DNA of 64,000 nt from HTCC5015 sp051747425 (GTDB taxonomy: Bacteria > Pseudomonadota > Gammaproteobacteria > HTCC5015), in NCBI GenBank assembly GCA_051747425.1, contig JBNJGD010000011.1:1-64000 (forward strand), written 5' to 3'. The notes beneath the pieces are model-generated. The model was not told the DNA's origin. It was given only the letters and a program-made list of their open reading frames with translations, and did not search any database. The translations under genes and the position numbers were made by a program. Positions 27,864 to 36,112 of this stretch are shown in pieces (within the stretch, counting starts at the first letter, position 1; every line of letters starts with the position of its first letter).

Positions 27864-28151
27864 ATGAGCGAACTGAAACTGTCCCAAGAGTTGATTGACG
27901 ACCTCAAACAGAAGCTGGAAGAGAACGACCCCGAGGCCGCCGATCCGGTGACCTTTGCCCAGTATTTGTCGGCCATCATGGGCTATACCGTTTCCGACAT
28001 CGCCGCCCCGGCAGACAAGTTGCGCGACCTGGTCGAGCAACTGGGCGCTTTTTCACTGCAGGTGTTCGACCAGGAAATGCAGAAAAAGGCCGCCCCCCCG
28101 CTGATGCCGGGGCAGGAGGCATTTGGTATCTGGCGGCCGAAAAACGGCTGA
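27864..28151 (+). CDS. Hypothetical protein, small, helical
   Basis: I do not recognise this 95-residue protein. It has no signal peptide or membrane segment. It is rich in charged residues, with predicted amphipathic helices (LSQELIDDLKQKLEENDPEA), and ends in a proline-rich stretch (PPLMPGQEAFGIWRP). The ATG is preceded by CTGGAGAAGGCG, a good binding site, and TAGAAT at 27829-27834 may be its -10. Normal codon usage for the window supports a real gene. It lies 112 bases before the GAF/GGDEF-like gene and divergent from the metallo-hydrolase. Confidence 0.75.
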   Translation: MSELKLSQELIDDLKQKLEENDPEAADPVTFAQYLSAIMGYTVSDIAAPADKLRDLVEQLGAFSLQVFDQEMQKKAAPPLMPGQEAFGIWRPKNG

Positions 28152-28263
28152 AAATCGGCGATGGACGCGTCACTTTTGTGAGCTAGTGTGAAGTGTGTGG
28201 CGTCGTGCCTTGCTAGGTGCTAAGTTTTAGCCTTGGTTAAGGCTTGCAAAACAATTAGGCGAT

Positions 28264-30015
28264 ATGGATCAAAATCACACTGCTACGATTCCCGTTAATC
28301 CGCTGACTCTGAGTTTCCGCAACCGGAGCATTGAGGGGGATTTCCGCTATTACCACAGCGAACGCCTGTTCAGTCAGTCCCGCATCGGGCTGATTGCCAT
28401 GGCCATGCTGTTCATTGCCCTCGGGGCGCTCGAAGGCCTGCGCGATGGGGGCACCCTGTTTGCCCCCATCGCCTATGTGGTGCTGGGGGTCCTGGCCACC
28501 GTCGGCCTGATGCTGACCTTCATCGAGGACATTTACTCCAGGCGGCACCTGCTGACGCTGTTGGTGGTTTTCGTGCTCGGCGGTGGTGGTTTGGTACTCG
28601 CCGGCACAGTCGACAGCCGCGCCCTCAATACCACCGCCGGCGCCGCCGCGGAGGCCTCCCGGGTACTGATCCTTTTCTGGGTCTGGGTGTTGGCGGGACT
28701 GCGTTTTCCCATTGCCCTGGCGGCTGGCAGTCTGCTGGCAGCAGGTCAGCTGCTGGCGCTGTGGCTGTTTGGCAGCGAACTCACTCCGATGCTGCGATTT
28801 ACCGATACCGGAGTGATTGTGGCCACATCACTGTTTGCCTGCTTTGCCGCCTACCAGAGCGAGAAGGGCAGTCGCCAGCTGTTTTTCGAATACTACAAGG
28901 CTCGCGAGACCCAGCAGACGCGCGTTACCGCCGATGCCATGAGCAACGACAACGGCTCGGGGCGCGACGAGGGCGACTGGGCCAAGACGCTGAAGGACCT
29001 CTCCATCGAGTTGTCTTCGATTCACGACATGGATTTGATGTTCAATCGTCTGCTCTCGTTTATCGGCAATATCGTGCCCAATGACGCAGCGGCTGTCGGC
29101 TTCATCAAGGAAAAGAAAATGAAGCCTATCGTCACTACCGGCGCCCTGATGGGTGATCAGGCCGAGGGAATCCGCAACACCCTGTGGGACGAGAATCTGA
29201 TCAAACAGCTCGATTTCACCAAGGACGGGCTGGTCAAGGAAACCAACACTGGCGTCTCGGGCGGCATGTTGGTGAGAAAGAACAAGAACTTTGCCTACCG
29301 TCTGGACATCCCGGTGTACTCGCAAAAGCGTTTGGTCGGAATCATGACCATGTTGCGCCAGGAGGCCAAGTTTAACGACTACGAAGTCAAGATTGCCTCG
29401 AGCTGTATTTTCCACGCCATGATGGCTTTGAAGAACGCGCGCATGCAGCAAAAGTTGGCCAGCCAGGCTGCCGGCCAGGCCCAGGCTACCAACTCGGGCG
29501 CACCCAATGTGGCACCCGGGCCGAATACGGTGCCACTGTCTTCGGCGCCGCTTTCTCACAAGCTGTTCCGGGAAAAGGCAAAGCCCCTGTTTGAAAAGGC
29601 CATCGGTGCCGACCGCATGGTCTCTTTCCTGGTGCTTGAGATCGACCAGCTGACCAAGCTTTACGAGAACCATGGTGAAAAGGTGGCGCGCAATGTCTAC
29701 GCGCTGGTAGCGCGCCTGTTGCGCAACGGCATCGGCGGAGAGGATCTTCTGGCTTACTATGGCAAGACCGGTTTCGCCGTGATGCTGCTGGACAAGGACA
29801 TTATGGAAACCCAGAAGCTGGCTCAGGAGGTCGAAAGCAAATTGCGCCAGCAGAAGCTCAAGGTGGCCGATGGCGAGATCAGGGTGACTCTGAGTATGGG
29901 TATCTCCACCTATACGGAAGATGCCCAGGATTTCATGGCGATTCTCCGCGCCGCCGATATGGCCCTGTTCCTGGTTCGCGAGACGGGCGGTGACGGCATT
30001 CGCGTGAACCTCTGA
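28264..30015 (+). CDS. Membrane GAF protein with degenerate GGDEF domain
   Basis: The 583-residue protein has about six membrane helices in residues 35-195, a GAF-like sensory domain at about 235-395, a proline/glycine linker, and a C-terminal GGDEF fold from about 440. The GG(D/E)EF loop is replaced by GKTGF at residues 500-504 (in AYYGKTGFAVMLL), so metal binding and catalysis should be lost. The rest of the fold, including VTLSMGIST, is kept. It is probably a c-di-GMP- or nucleotide-responsive or purely structural module, not a cyclase. It stands alone, ended by a terminator at 30060-30086. Confidence 0.85.
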   Translation: MDQNHTATIPVNPLTLSFRNRSIEGDFRYYHSERLFSQSRIGLIAMAMLFIALGALEGLRDGGTLFAPIAYVVLGVLATVGLMLTFIEDIYSRRHLLTLLVVFVLGGGGLVLAGTVDSRALNTTAGAAAEASRVLILFWVWVLAGLRFPIALAAGSLLAAGQLLALWLFGSELTPMLRFTDTGVIVATSLFACFAAYQSEKGSRQLFFEYYKARETQQTRVTADAMSNDNGSGRDEGDWAKTLKDLSIELSSIHDMDLMFNRLLSFIGNIVPNDAAAVGFIKEKKMKPIVTTGALMGDQAEGIRNTLWDENLIKQLDFTKDGLVKETNTGVSGGMLVRKNKNFAYRLDIPVYSQKRLVGIMTMLRQEAKFNDYEVKIASSCIFHAMMALKNARMQQKLASQAAGQAQATNSGAPNVAPGPNTVPLSSAPLSHKLFREKAKPLFEKAIGADRMVSFLVLEIDQLTKLYENHGEKVARNVYALVARLLRNGIGGEDLLAYYGKTGFAVMLLDKDIMETQKLAQEVESKLRQQKLKVADGEIRVTLSMGISTYTEDAQDFMAILRAADMALFLVRETGGDGIRVNL

Positions 30016-30059
30016 CCCCTGGCGACAGCGTCACAATGCGCACCGAGCGTGCGTTGAGC

Positions 30060-30086
30060 AAGGGCCCTGCGGGGCCCTTTGTTTTT
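30060..30086 (+). terminator. Intrinsic terminator after the degenerate GGDEF gene
   Basis: AAGGGCCC (30060-30067) pairs with GGGCCCTT (30072-30079) over a TGCG loop, followed by TGTTTTT. It separates the upstream gene from pyrD. Confidence 0.85.
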
Positions 30087-30181
30087 CCATGGTTTGATGT
30101 CCGGGCGTTTCGCGGCACTTCGCTCTATTTGTGACGCCCTGCGGTGATTCCTGCGGTCGCGTGCCCCTGCGGCCCATGAGT

Positions 30182-30190
30182 TGGTAGAAT
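30182..30190 (+). promoter_or_regulatory. Extended -10 promoter of pyrD
   Basis: TTGGTAGAAT contains the extended TGn element and TAGAAT (30185-30190). The transcript would begin about 30197, giving a leader of roughly 23 bases before the ATG at 30220. No -35 of good quality is visible, as expected for an extended -10 promoter. The remainder of 30087-30180 shows nothing else recognisable. Confidence 0.5.
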
Positions 30191-30219
30191 AGCCCTCGTT
30201 TCTGTTATCTGGATGTGAC

Positions 30220-31263
30220 ATGTTGTACCGCACCCTGCGCTCGGCGCTCTTTCAGCTCGATCCGGAGCTGTCCCACGATCTCAGCATGAACAGCCTGCGC
30301 ATGCTGGCGCGCGGCCCTATGGCCGGCGCCCTGCGAGCTCGCGTGCCCGCCGCACCCGCCCGGGTCTGGGGTCTGGATTTTTCCAATCCCGTGGGACTGG
30401 CGGCGGGACTGGACAAGCACGCCGACTATCTCGAGGCCATGGATGCCATGGGCTTTGGTTTTGTCGAGGTGGGCACGGTGACGCCGGAGCCACAACCGGG
30501 CAATCCCAAGCCCCGTTTGTTTCGCCTGCCCGAACAGCAGGCGATCATCAACCGTTTCGGCTTCAACTCCAAGGGGCTGGAACACCTCGTCGAAAAGGTC
30601 AGCCGTGCCCGTCATCGCTCGGTTCTCGGTATCAATATTGGCCGCAACAAGGCGACGCCCAACGAGCGGGCCCTGGATGACTACCTGCGCGGTTTGCGGG
30701 CGGTTCACGACTACGCCGACTATGTCACGGTGAACATTTCATCGCCCAATACCCCGGGTTTGCGCGACCTGCAACAGGCCGACGCCCTGCGCGAGTTGGT
30801 GCAGCCTCTGGTAGACGAGAACAAGCGGCTGGCCGACCGCAGTGGCCGGCGGGTACCCCTGGCGGTGAAGATCGCCCCCGATCTGGACGCCGGGGAAATT
30901 GACATGATGGCCTCGGTGTTGGTCGAATGCGGTGTGGATGGCTTGATCGCCACCAACACCACGCTGGATCGCCGGGGCGTAGTCGGTTCACCCCACGCCG
31001 ACGAGGCCGGAGGGCTCTCCGGGGCGCCGCTGAACGAGCGCGCTACCGAGGTGCTCAAAACCCTGCGCGCGGCGGTGGGCCGCGAACTGCCGATCATTGG
31101 CGTCGGCGGCATCATGTCCGGTGAAGACGCCGTGGAGCGCTTGCGCGCCGGCGCCGATTTGATCCAGATCTACAGCGGTTTCATCTACCGCGGCCCCGGT
31201 CTGGTGGCCGAGTGCGCCCGGGCCATTGCCGACAGTGGCGTCTTGAAGGAGCGAGTAAAATGA
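30220..31263 (+). CDS. pyrD: Dihydroorotate dehydrogenase (quinone), class 2
   Basis: PyrD oxidises dihydroorotate to orotate with transfer of electrons to quinone, the fourth step of pyrimidine synthesis, at the inner membrane. The 347-residue product has the class 2 N-terminal amphipathic helix (MLYRTLRSALFQLDPELSHD), NPVGLAAGLDKH, the catalytic serine region VNISSPNTPGLR (S174/S175) and the FMN-phosphate loop IGVGGIMSGEDA. Its stop overlaps the next gene (ATGA), so the two are coupled. Confidence 0.97.
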   Translation: MLYRTLRSALFQLDPELSHDLSMNSLRMLARGPMAGALRARVPAAPARVWGLDFSNPVGLAAGLDKHADYLEAMDAMGFGFVEVGTVTPEPQPGNPKPRLFRLPEQQAIINRFGFNSKGLEHLVEKVSRARHRSVLGINIGRNKATPNERALDDYLRGLRAVHDYADYVTVNISSPNTPGLRDLQQADALRELVQPLVDENKRLADRSGRRVPLAVKIAPDLDAGEIDMMASVLVECGVDGLIATNTTLDRRGVVGSPHADEAGGLSGAPLNERATEVLKTLRAAVGRELPIIGVGGIMSGEDAVERLRAGADLIQIYSGFIYRGPGLVAECARAIADSGVLKERVK

Positions 31264-32141
31264 CGGAGGCGAAATCACTGCGTGTGGGGTATATCGGCCT
31301 CGGTGTGATGGGTCAGCCGATGGCCCGCAACCTGATAAAAGCCGGTTACGGACTGGCCGTCTGGGCGCGCCGCCGCGCTTCGGCCGAGGCACTGCTGGCG
31401 GAGGGCGCCGACTGGGCCGATTCACCCGCCGATCTGGCCCGCCAGGTGGATGTCCTGCTGGTCAATGTCTCCGACACCCCCGATGTCGAGGCCGTACTGC
31501 TGGGCGACGGCGGCGTGGCTGAAGGCGCCCGTCCGGGCCTGGTAGTGGTGGATCACAGCACCATCAGCGCAGACGCCACTCGCGCGGTGGCAGAAACATT
31601 GTCGCAGTCGGGTGTCGAGCTGATTGACGCACCGGTGTCCGGCGGCGATGTGGGGGCCCGCGCTGGCATCCTGTCGATCATGTGTGGCGGTCGCGAGGAG
31701 ACCATCGAGCGTCTGCGGCCCTTGCTTGAGACCATGGGGACGGTGTTGCGTATTGGCGAGGTCGGTGCCGGTCAGGTGTGCAAGGCCTGCAACCAGATTC
31801 TGGTGGCCCAGCAAATGGCCGCCGTGGGCGAGGCTCTGATGCTGGCCGAGCGCATGGGCACCGACCCGGCAAAGGTGCGCCAGGCGCTGCTTGGCGGCTT
31901 TGCCGGCAGCCGCATTCTGGAGGTGCACGGCCAGCGTATTCTCGATGATGATTTTGCCCCCGGGTTTCGCGCCGAATTGCACGACAAGGACATGCGCCTG
32001 GCCCTGGAGGCCGCCCGCGAGCGCGGGCTGAGTCTGCCCGGTGCCGAGCTGGCCGCCCGACACTTGCGGCGGATGGTGGCCGAGGGGCTGGGCGGAGAGG
32101 ACTCCAGCGCCATGTGCAAAGTGATCGCCGGCGAATCTTGA
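31260..32141 (+). CDS. NAD(P)-dependent beta-hydroxyacid dehydrogenase
   Basis: The 293-residue enzyme belongs to the 3-hydroxyisobutyrate dehydrogenase / tartronate semialdehyde reductase family. It has the Rossmann motif GYIGLGVMGQPMARN (G13, G15, G18), substrate loop DAPVSGGDVGARAG and the catalytic lysine K175 in GQVCKACNQ. Substrate specificity cannot be read from the sequence; a GarR-like or succinic/glyoxylate semialdehyde reductase role is possible. The ATG at 31260 overlaps the pyrD stop by four bases, an unusual partnership. A frame extending to 31212 lies inside pyrD and is unlikely. Confidence 0.88.
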   Translation: MTEAKSLRVGYIGLGVMGQPMARNLIKAGYGLAVWARRRASAEALLAEGADWADSPADLARQVDVLLVNVSDTPDVEAVLLGDGGVAEGARPGLVVVDHSTISADATRAVAETLSQSGVELIDAPVSGGDVGARAGILSIMCGGREETIERLRPLLETMGTVLRIGEVGAGQVCKACNQILVAQQMAAVGEALMLAERMGTDPAKVRQALLGGFAGSRILEVHGQRILDDDFAPGFRAELHDKDMRLALEAARERGLSLPGAELAARHLRRMVAEGLGGEDSSAMCKVIAGES

Positions 32142-32147
32142 TACAAT
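32139..32147 (+). promoter_or_regulatory. Extended -10 promoter of holA
   Basis: TGATACAAT supplies an extended TGn and TACAAT (32142-32147), overlapping the stop of the upstream dehydrogenase. Transcription would start near 32154, about 27 bases before the TTG start of holA. Confidence 0.45.
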
Positions 32148-32180
32148 GCCCGATTGATATCGCGACGGACGAGAGAGCGT

Positions 32181-33218
32181 TTGAAACTCAGCCCCAACAA
32201 CCTGGCCCAGCACCTCGCCCGGGAACTGAAACCGGTGTACTGGGTGGCCGGCGACGAACCACTGCAATCCATGGAGTGTGTCGACGCCATCCGCGCCGCC
32301 GCCCGCGAGCGCGGTTTCAGTCTGCGCGAGGTGTTCGATGTGGATCGCCAGTTCGACTGGTCGAAGCTGGTGGAATCCAGCCAGTCCATGTCGCTGTTTG
32401 CCGAGCAGCGCATTCTCGAGTTGCGCCTGCCCGGTGCCGCGCCGGGCAAGGAGGGTGGCAAGGTGCTGGTCGACTACTGTCAGCGCCCGGCGGATGACGC
32501 CGTATTGCTGGTGCAGTCGGGCAAGATTGACAAGCGCTCCAAGTCCAGCGCCTGGTTCAAGGCCATTCAGCAACAGGTGTTGATTGAAGTGTGGCCGGTC
32601 AAGGCCACTGAAATTTTGCCCTGGATTCGCCAGCGCATGACGGCCCGGGAGCTGGCGGCAGACGACGAGGCAGTGCGATTAATCGCTCAGCGGGTGGAGG
32701 GCAATATGCTGGCCGCTGCCCAGGAAATTGAAAAACTGCTGATGCTCTACGGCACTGGACAGTTAAGCGTCGAACAGGTGCGCGAAGCGGTGGCCAACAG
32801 TGCCCGCTACAATCCCTTTGAGCTGATCGACTCGGCGCTGCGCGGCCCCAGGGCCGCCTCACGCTGTTTGCGCATCCTCCAGGGGCTGGAGGGCGAGGGT
32901 GTCCAGCCGCCCCAGGTGTTGGTGCCTTTGGTGATGGAATTGCGCAGCCTGCACGCCATTGCCCAGCAGGTGCAGCGCGGCGTACCTGCCCAGCGCGCCA
33001 TGCAGAGGGTGTGGGCCCAGCGCAAGCCGCTGGTCCAGCGCGCACTGCAGCGTCTGAGCAGCGAAGCGCTCGGCGACATGTTGCGCCACGCGGCCCTGAT
33101 TGACCGAATCAGCAAAGGGGCGGCGCCGGGGTATGACCCCTGGCTGGAAATGCAGCGTTTGGTGCTTTCGCTGGCGGGAGCGCCGGTGCCTTTGAATGCC
33201 GAAGAAGTTTTTGTCTGA
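32181..33218 (+). CDS. holA: DNA polymerase III subunit delta
   Basis: HolA is the clamp-loader subunit that opens the beta clamp. The 345-residue product matches E. coli length (343), with KPVYWVAGDEPLQSMECVDA and the fold-typical VEGNMLAAAQEIEKL. I chose a TTG start at 32181 because MKLSPNNLAQHL aligns with homologues and GAGAGA lies upstream. The alternative TTG at 32154 coincides with the expected transcription start. In Pseudomonas holA follows lptE; here about 5 kb lies between them. Confidence 0.93.
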   Translation: MKLSPNNLAQHLARELKPVYWVAGDEPLQSMECVDAIRAAARERGFSLREVFDVDRQFDWSKLVESSQSMSLFAEQRILELRLPGAAPGKEGGKVLVDYCQRPADDAVLLVQSGKIDKRSKSSAWFKAIQQQVLIEVWPVKATEILPWIRQRMTARELAADDEAVRLIAQRVEGNMLAAAQEIEKLLMLYGTGQLSVEQVREAVANSARYNPFELIDSALRGPRAASRCLRILQGLEGEGVQPPQVLVPLVMELRSLHAIAQQVQRGVPAQRAMQRVWAQRKPLVQRALQRLSSEALGDMLRHAALIDRISKGAAPGYDPWLEMQRLVLSLAGAPVPLNAEEVFV

Positions 33219-33254
33219 ATACGCAAGTGGGGGCCGAGGGCCCCGGGGAATAAC

Positions 33255-34547
33255 ATGAGTCAGAATACGACCCGCAATACCGCGGATACCCAGGATGTGA
33301 CGGCTTATATGGCGGAAGTGGGCCAGCGTGCCCGCCGCGCTGCGCGCCAGGTGGCGCGCGCTGATACCGGCAGCAAGAATCGCGCTCTGCTGGCGATGGC
33401 CGAAGCCATTGAAAGCCAGGTGGAAACGCTGGTGGCTGAAAATGCCAGGGACCTTTCCGCCGGCCGGGAAAAGGGGTTGGACGACGCCTTGATCGACCGT
33501 CTTGAACTGACGCCGGAACGGATTGCCGGCATGGCCGAGGGCTTGCGTCAGATCGCCGCTCTGCCCGATCCGGTGGGCGAAGTGTCCCAGCGCAGCTATC
33601 GCCCCTCGGGCATCGAAGTGGGCAAGATGCGCGTGCCCCTCGGCGTGATTGGCATCATTTACGAATCGCGCCCCAATGTCACCGCCGACGCCGCCGCCCT
33701 GTGCCTGAAATCGGGCAATGCGAGTATTCTGCGTGGCGGTTCGGAGGCCATTCACTCCAACCGCGCGGTGGCATGCTGCATTCGCCAGGGCCTGGAGCAG
33801 GCCGGTATGGATACGGATGCCGTGCAGGTGGTCGAGACCACCGATCGCGGGGCTGTGGGCGAAATGCTGGGCAAGCCGGGCCTGGTGGATGTCATCATCC
33901 CCCGCGGCGGCAAGCGCTTGATTGAACGGGTTTCCCGCGAGGCCGTGGTGCCGGTGATCAAACACCTCGATGGCATTTGTCATGTCTACATCGACGAGCG
34001 CGCCGACCTCGAAAAAGCCCACGCCATTGCCCTCAATTCCAAAACGCATCGCTACGGCGTTTGCAATGCCATGGAGACGCTGCTGGTTCATCACGCTGTG
34101 GCCGCTGAGGTGTTGCCCAAACTGTCCGAAGCCTATCGCCAGTGCGGTGTTGAGCTGCGCGGCGACGAGCGCAGCCGCCAGGTGGTGCCGGATATGCTCG
34201 AGGCCACCGAGGAAGACTGGTCCACCGAATACCTGGCGCCGGTGCTGTCGATCCGCGTGGTCGATGACCTCGACGCCGCCATTGAGCACATCAACGAGTA
34301 CGGCTCGCACCACACCGACAGCATTGTCACCGAGGACATCAGCCGGGCCCGGCGCTTTTTGCGCGAGGTCGATTCCTCCTCGGTGATGGTCAACGCCTCG
34401 ACCCGTTTTGCCGACGGCTTTGAGTACGGTCTGGGTGCCGAGATCGGGATCAGTACCGACAAGTTGCACGCCCGCGGGCCGGTCGGATTGGAGGGTCTGA
34501 CCACCCAGAAGTATGTGGTGATCGGCGAAGGTCATATCCGCTCCTGA
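33255..34547 (+). CDS. proA: Gamma-glutamyl phosphate reductase
   Basis: ProA reduces gamma-glutamyl phosphate to the semialdehyde in proline synthesis. The 430-residue product has the aldehyde-dehydrogenase-like fold with catalytic C270 in HRYGVCNAMETLL and the segments VPLGVIGIIYESRPNVT and RFADGFEYGLGAEIGIST. A short G/C hairpin (33230-33244) without a T run precedes it. The binding site is GGGGAATAAC. Its stop overlaps the nadD start (TGATG). Confidence 0.97.
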   Translation: MSQNTTRNTADTQDVTAYMAEVGQRARRAARQVARADTGSKNRALLAMAEAIESQVETLVAENARDLSAGREKGLDDALIDRLELTPERIAGMAEGLRQIAALPDPVGEVSQRSYRPSGIEVGKMRVPLGVIGIIYESRPNVTADAAALCLKSGNASILRGGSEAIHSNRAVACCIRQGLEQAGMDTDAVQVVETTDRGAVGEMLGKPGLVDVIIPRGGKRLIERVSREAVVPVIKHLDGICHVYIDERADLEKAHAIALNSKTHRYGVCNAMETLLVHHAVAAEVLPKLSEAYRQCGVELRGDERSRQVVPDMLEATEEDWSTEYLAPVLSIRVVDDLDAAIEHINEYGSHHTDSIVTEDISRARRFLREVDSSSVMVNASTRFADGFEYGLGAEIGISTDKLHARGPVGLEGLTTQKYVVIGEGHIRS

Positions 34548-35200
34548 TGGCGACTGCCGACGCGACTCTTCCCGTCGGCTTGCTCGGCGGCACCTTTGAT
34601 CCCGTCCACCGTGGCCATACCGGCGCGGCTCTGGCCGTTGCCCGCCAGCTTGGTCTGGCCGAGGTGCGATTGTTGCCGTTGGGGCAAGCAGTTCATCGCC
34701 AGCAGCCCGTGGCCACTGCCGAACAGCGGTTGGCCATGTGCCGTTTGGCAACCCGGGATTTGCCTCTGCTGAAGGTGGACGACCGGGAGCTGAGGCGCGG
34801 CGGTGGCTCCTACACCGTCGACACCCTGGCCGATGTGCGTCGCGAAGTGGGTGAGGACACGCCGCTGTTCTTTTTGATGGGGCAGGACAGCTTTGACGGT
34901 TTTTCCCGCTGGCGGGATCCCGAGGGCATTCTCGCCCTGGCCCACATTGCCGTTATGCACCGCCCCGGCTATCCGCCAAAGGCGGGTGACTGGAAGGGCA
35001 GGGAGGCCTCGCCAAACGACGCCGCCTTGGGCCAAATCGGCACCGCTGGCCGGGTGGTGTTTTGCAATATTCCCGAACACCCCTGGTCATCTACCGAGGT
35101 GCGCCGATGCCTGAGTCACGCTGGTGACGGCGAAACGGGCGACGCCCTCGAGCCGAATGTGCGAAAATACATTCGACAACACTCTATTTATTGCCACTAA
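34547..35200 (+). CDS. nadD: Nicotinate-nucleotide adenylyltransferase
   Basis: NadD adenylates nicotinate mononucleotide in NAD synthesis, downstream of NadC, which is also in this window. The 217-residue product has the nucleotidyltransferase motif GGTFDPVHRGH (H21, H24) and the SSTEVRR motif near the C-terminus. proA-nadD-rsfS-rlmH is a conserved gammaproteobacterial order. Confidence 0.96.
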   Translation: MATADATLPVGLLGGTFDPVHRGHTGAALAVARQLGLAEVRLLPLGQAVHRQQPVATAEQRLAMCRLATRDLPLLKVDDRELRRGGGSYTVDTLADVRREVGEDTPLFFLMGQDSFDGFSRWRDPEGILALAHIAVMHRPGYPPKAGDWKGREASPNDAALGQIGTAGRVVFCNIPEHPWSSTEVRRCLSHAGDGETGDALEPNVRKYIRQHSIYCH

Positions 35201-35215
35201 AAGCGAAGCGCGACC

Positions 35216-35569
35216 ATGCAGTTTGAAGCACTCAAAAAAATTGTGATTGAGGCCCTGGAAGACCTTAAGGCCAAGGAAATCACCCAGTTGGATGTCAGTG
35301 AAAAGACTTCGGTGACCGACCTGATTGTCGTTGCCATCGGCAGTTCCAACCGCCATGTCAAGTCACTGGCCCAGAGCGTGTCGGTGGCCTGCAAACAGGC
35401 TGGTGTGCCGCCGCTGGGTGTCGAGGGCGAGCGGGATGGCGACTGGGTGCTGGTCGACCTGGGCGATATTGTGGTCCATGTTATGCAGCCTCAGGTGCGC
35501 GACTACTACAACCTGGAAAAGTTGTGGGAAATGGACGCCAACACCGTGGAAAACATGCGCGCGGAGTAG
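35216..35569 (+). CDS. rsfS: Ribosomal silencing factor RsfS
   Basis: RsfS binds L14 and blocks 30S joining when nutrients are scarce. The 117-residue product has LEDLKAKEITQLDVSEKT, VAIGSSNRHVKSLA and the end VHVMQPQVRDYYNLEKLW, which are typical of the family. It lies 15 bases after nadD and 13 before rlmH. Confidence 0.96.
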   Translation: MQFEALKKIVIEALEDLKAKEITQLDVSEKTSVTDLIVVAIGSSNRHVKSLAQSVSVACKQAGVPPLGVEGERDGDWVLVDLGDIVVHVMQPQVRDYYNLEKLWEMDANTVENMRAE

Positions 35570-35582
35570 GGCGAAGCCCGGC

Positions 35583-36053
35583 ATGAAAATTCACCTGATT
35601 GCCGTTGGCCAGAAGATGCCCGCCTGGGTTGAACAGGGCTATCGTGAATACGCCCGCCGGTTGCCCGCCGATTGCGCCCTGGTACTGCACGAAATCGCGG
35701 CCGGCAAGCGTGGCAAGAACGCCGATGTGGCACGCCTGCTGGAGGCCGAGGGTCGAGCCGTGCTCGACAAGGTGCCTCGCGGTGCGCACATTGTGGCTCT
35801 CGAAGTGAGTGGGCGGGCTCACAGCACGGATTCCCTGGCCGCCCGCCTCGACCACTGGCGCCACGGGGGCAGTGATGTCGCCCTGCTGGTGGGCGGGCCC
35901 GAGGGGCTCTCCGAAGCCTGCCGTGCAGCCGCTCACGAGCAGTGGTCCCTGTCGTCCCTGACCCTGCCCCACCCGCTGGTTCGGGTGGTGCTCGCCGAGT
36001 CCCTCTACCGCGCCTGGAGCGTGCTTAACAACCACCCCTACCACCGCGCCTGA
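35583..36053 (+). CDS. rlmH: 23S rRNA pseudouridine-1915 N3-methyltransferase
   Basis: RlmH is a SPOUT methyltransferase acting on the assembled 70S ribosome at helix 69. The 156-residue product starts MKIHLIAVGQKMPAWV and has the cofactor-binding knot LLVGGPEGLSEACRA and the C-terminal LYRAWSVLNNHPYHR. In Pseudomonas mrdA and rodA come next; here maf follows after 59 bases. Confidence 0.97.
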   Translation: MKIHLIAVGQKMPAWVEQGYREYARRLPADCALVLHEIAAGKRGKNADVARLLEAEGRAVLDKVPRGAHIVALEVSGRAHSTDSLAARLDHWRHGGSDVALLVGGPEGLSEACRAAAHEQWSLSSLTLPHPLVRVVLAESLYRAWSVLNNHPYHRA

Positions 36054-36100
36054 GCCCGAATCCCACTGTTAGTGCCTACCCGGAGCCCGGCTTTAGACCG

Positions 36101-36112
36101 TATAATGGCGAC
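36101..36112 (+). promoter_or_regulatory. TATAAT promoter abutting the maf start codon
   Basis: A perfect -10 hexamer TATAAT lies at 36101-36106, only six bases before the ATG at 36113. Transcription should then start at or next to the A of the ATG. No Shine-Dalgarno is seen between them (GGCGAC). A leaderless maf mRNA is therefore likely if this promoter is used. A -35 of quality is not apparent. Confidence 0.5.

Noticed and set aside
30087..30180. Possible small RNA or small gene between the terminator and pyrD
   Set aside because: No open frame with a binding site, no terminator of its own and no conserved structure could be seen.
33229..33248. GC hairpin between holA and proA as a terminator
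   Set aside because: The stem GGGGCC/GGCCCC has no T run after it and runs directly into the proA binding site, so termination is unlikely.
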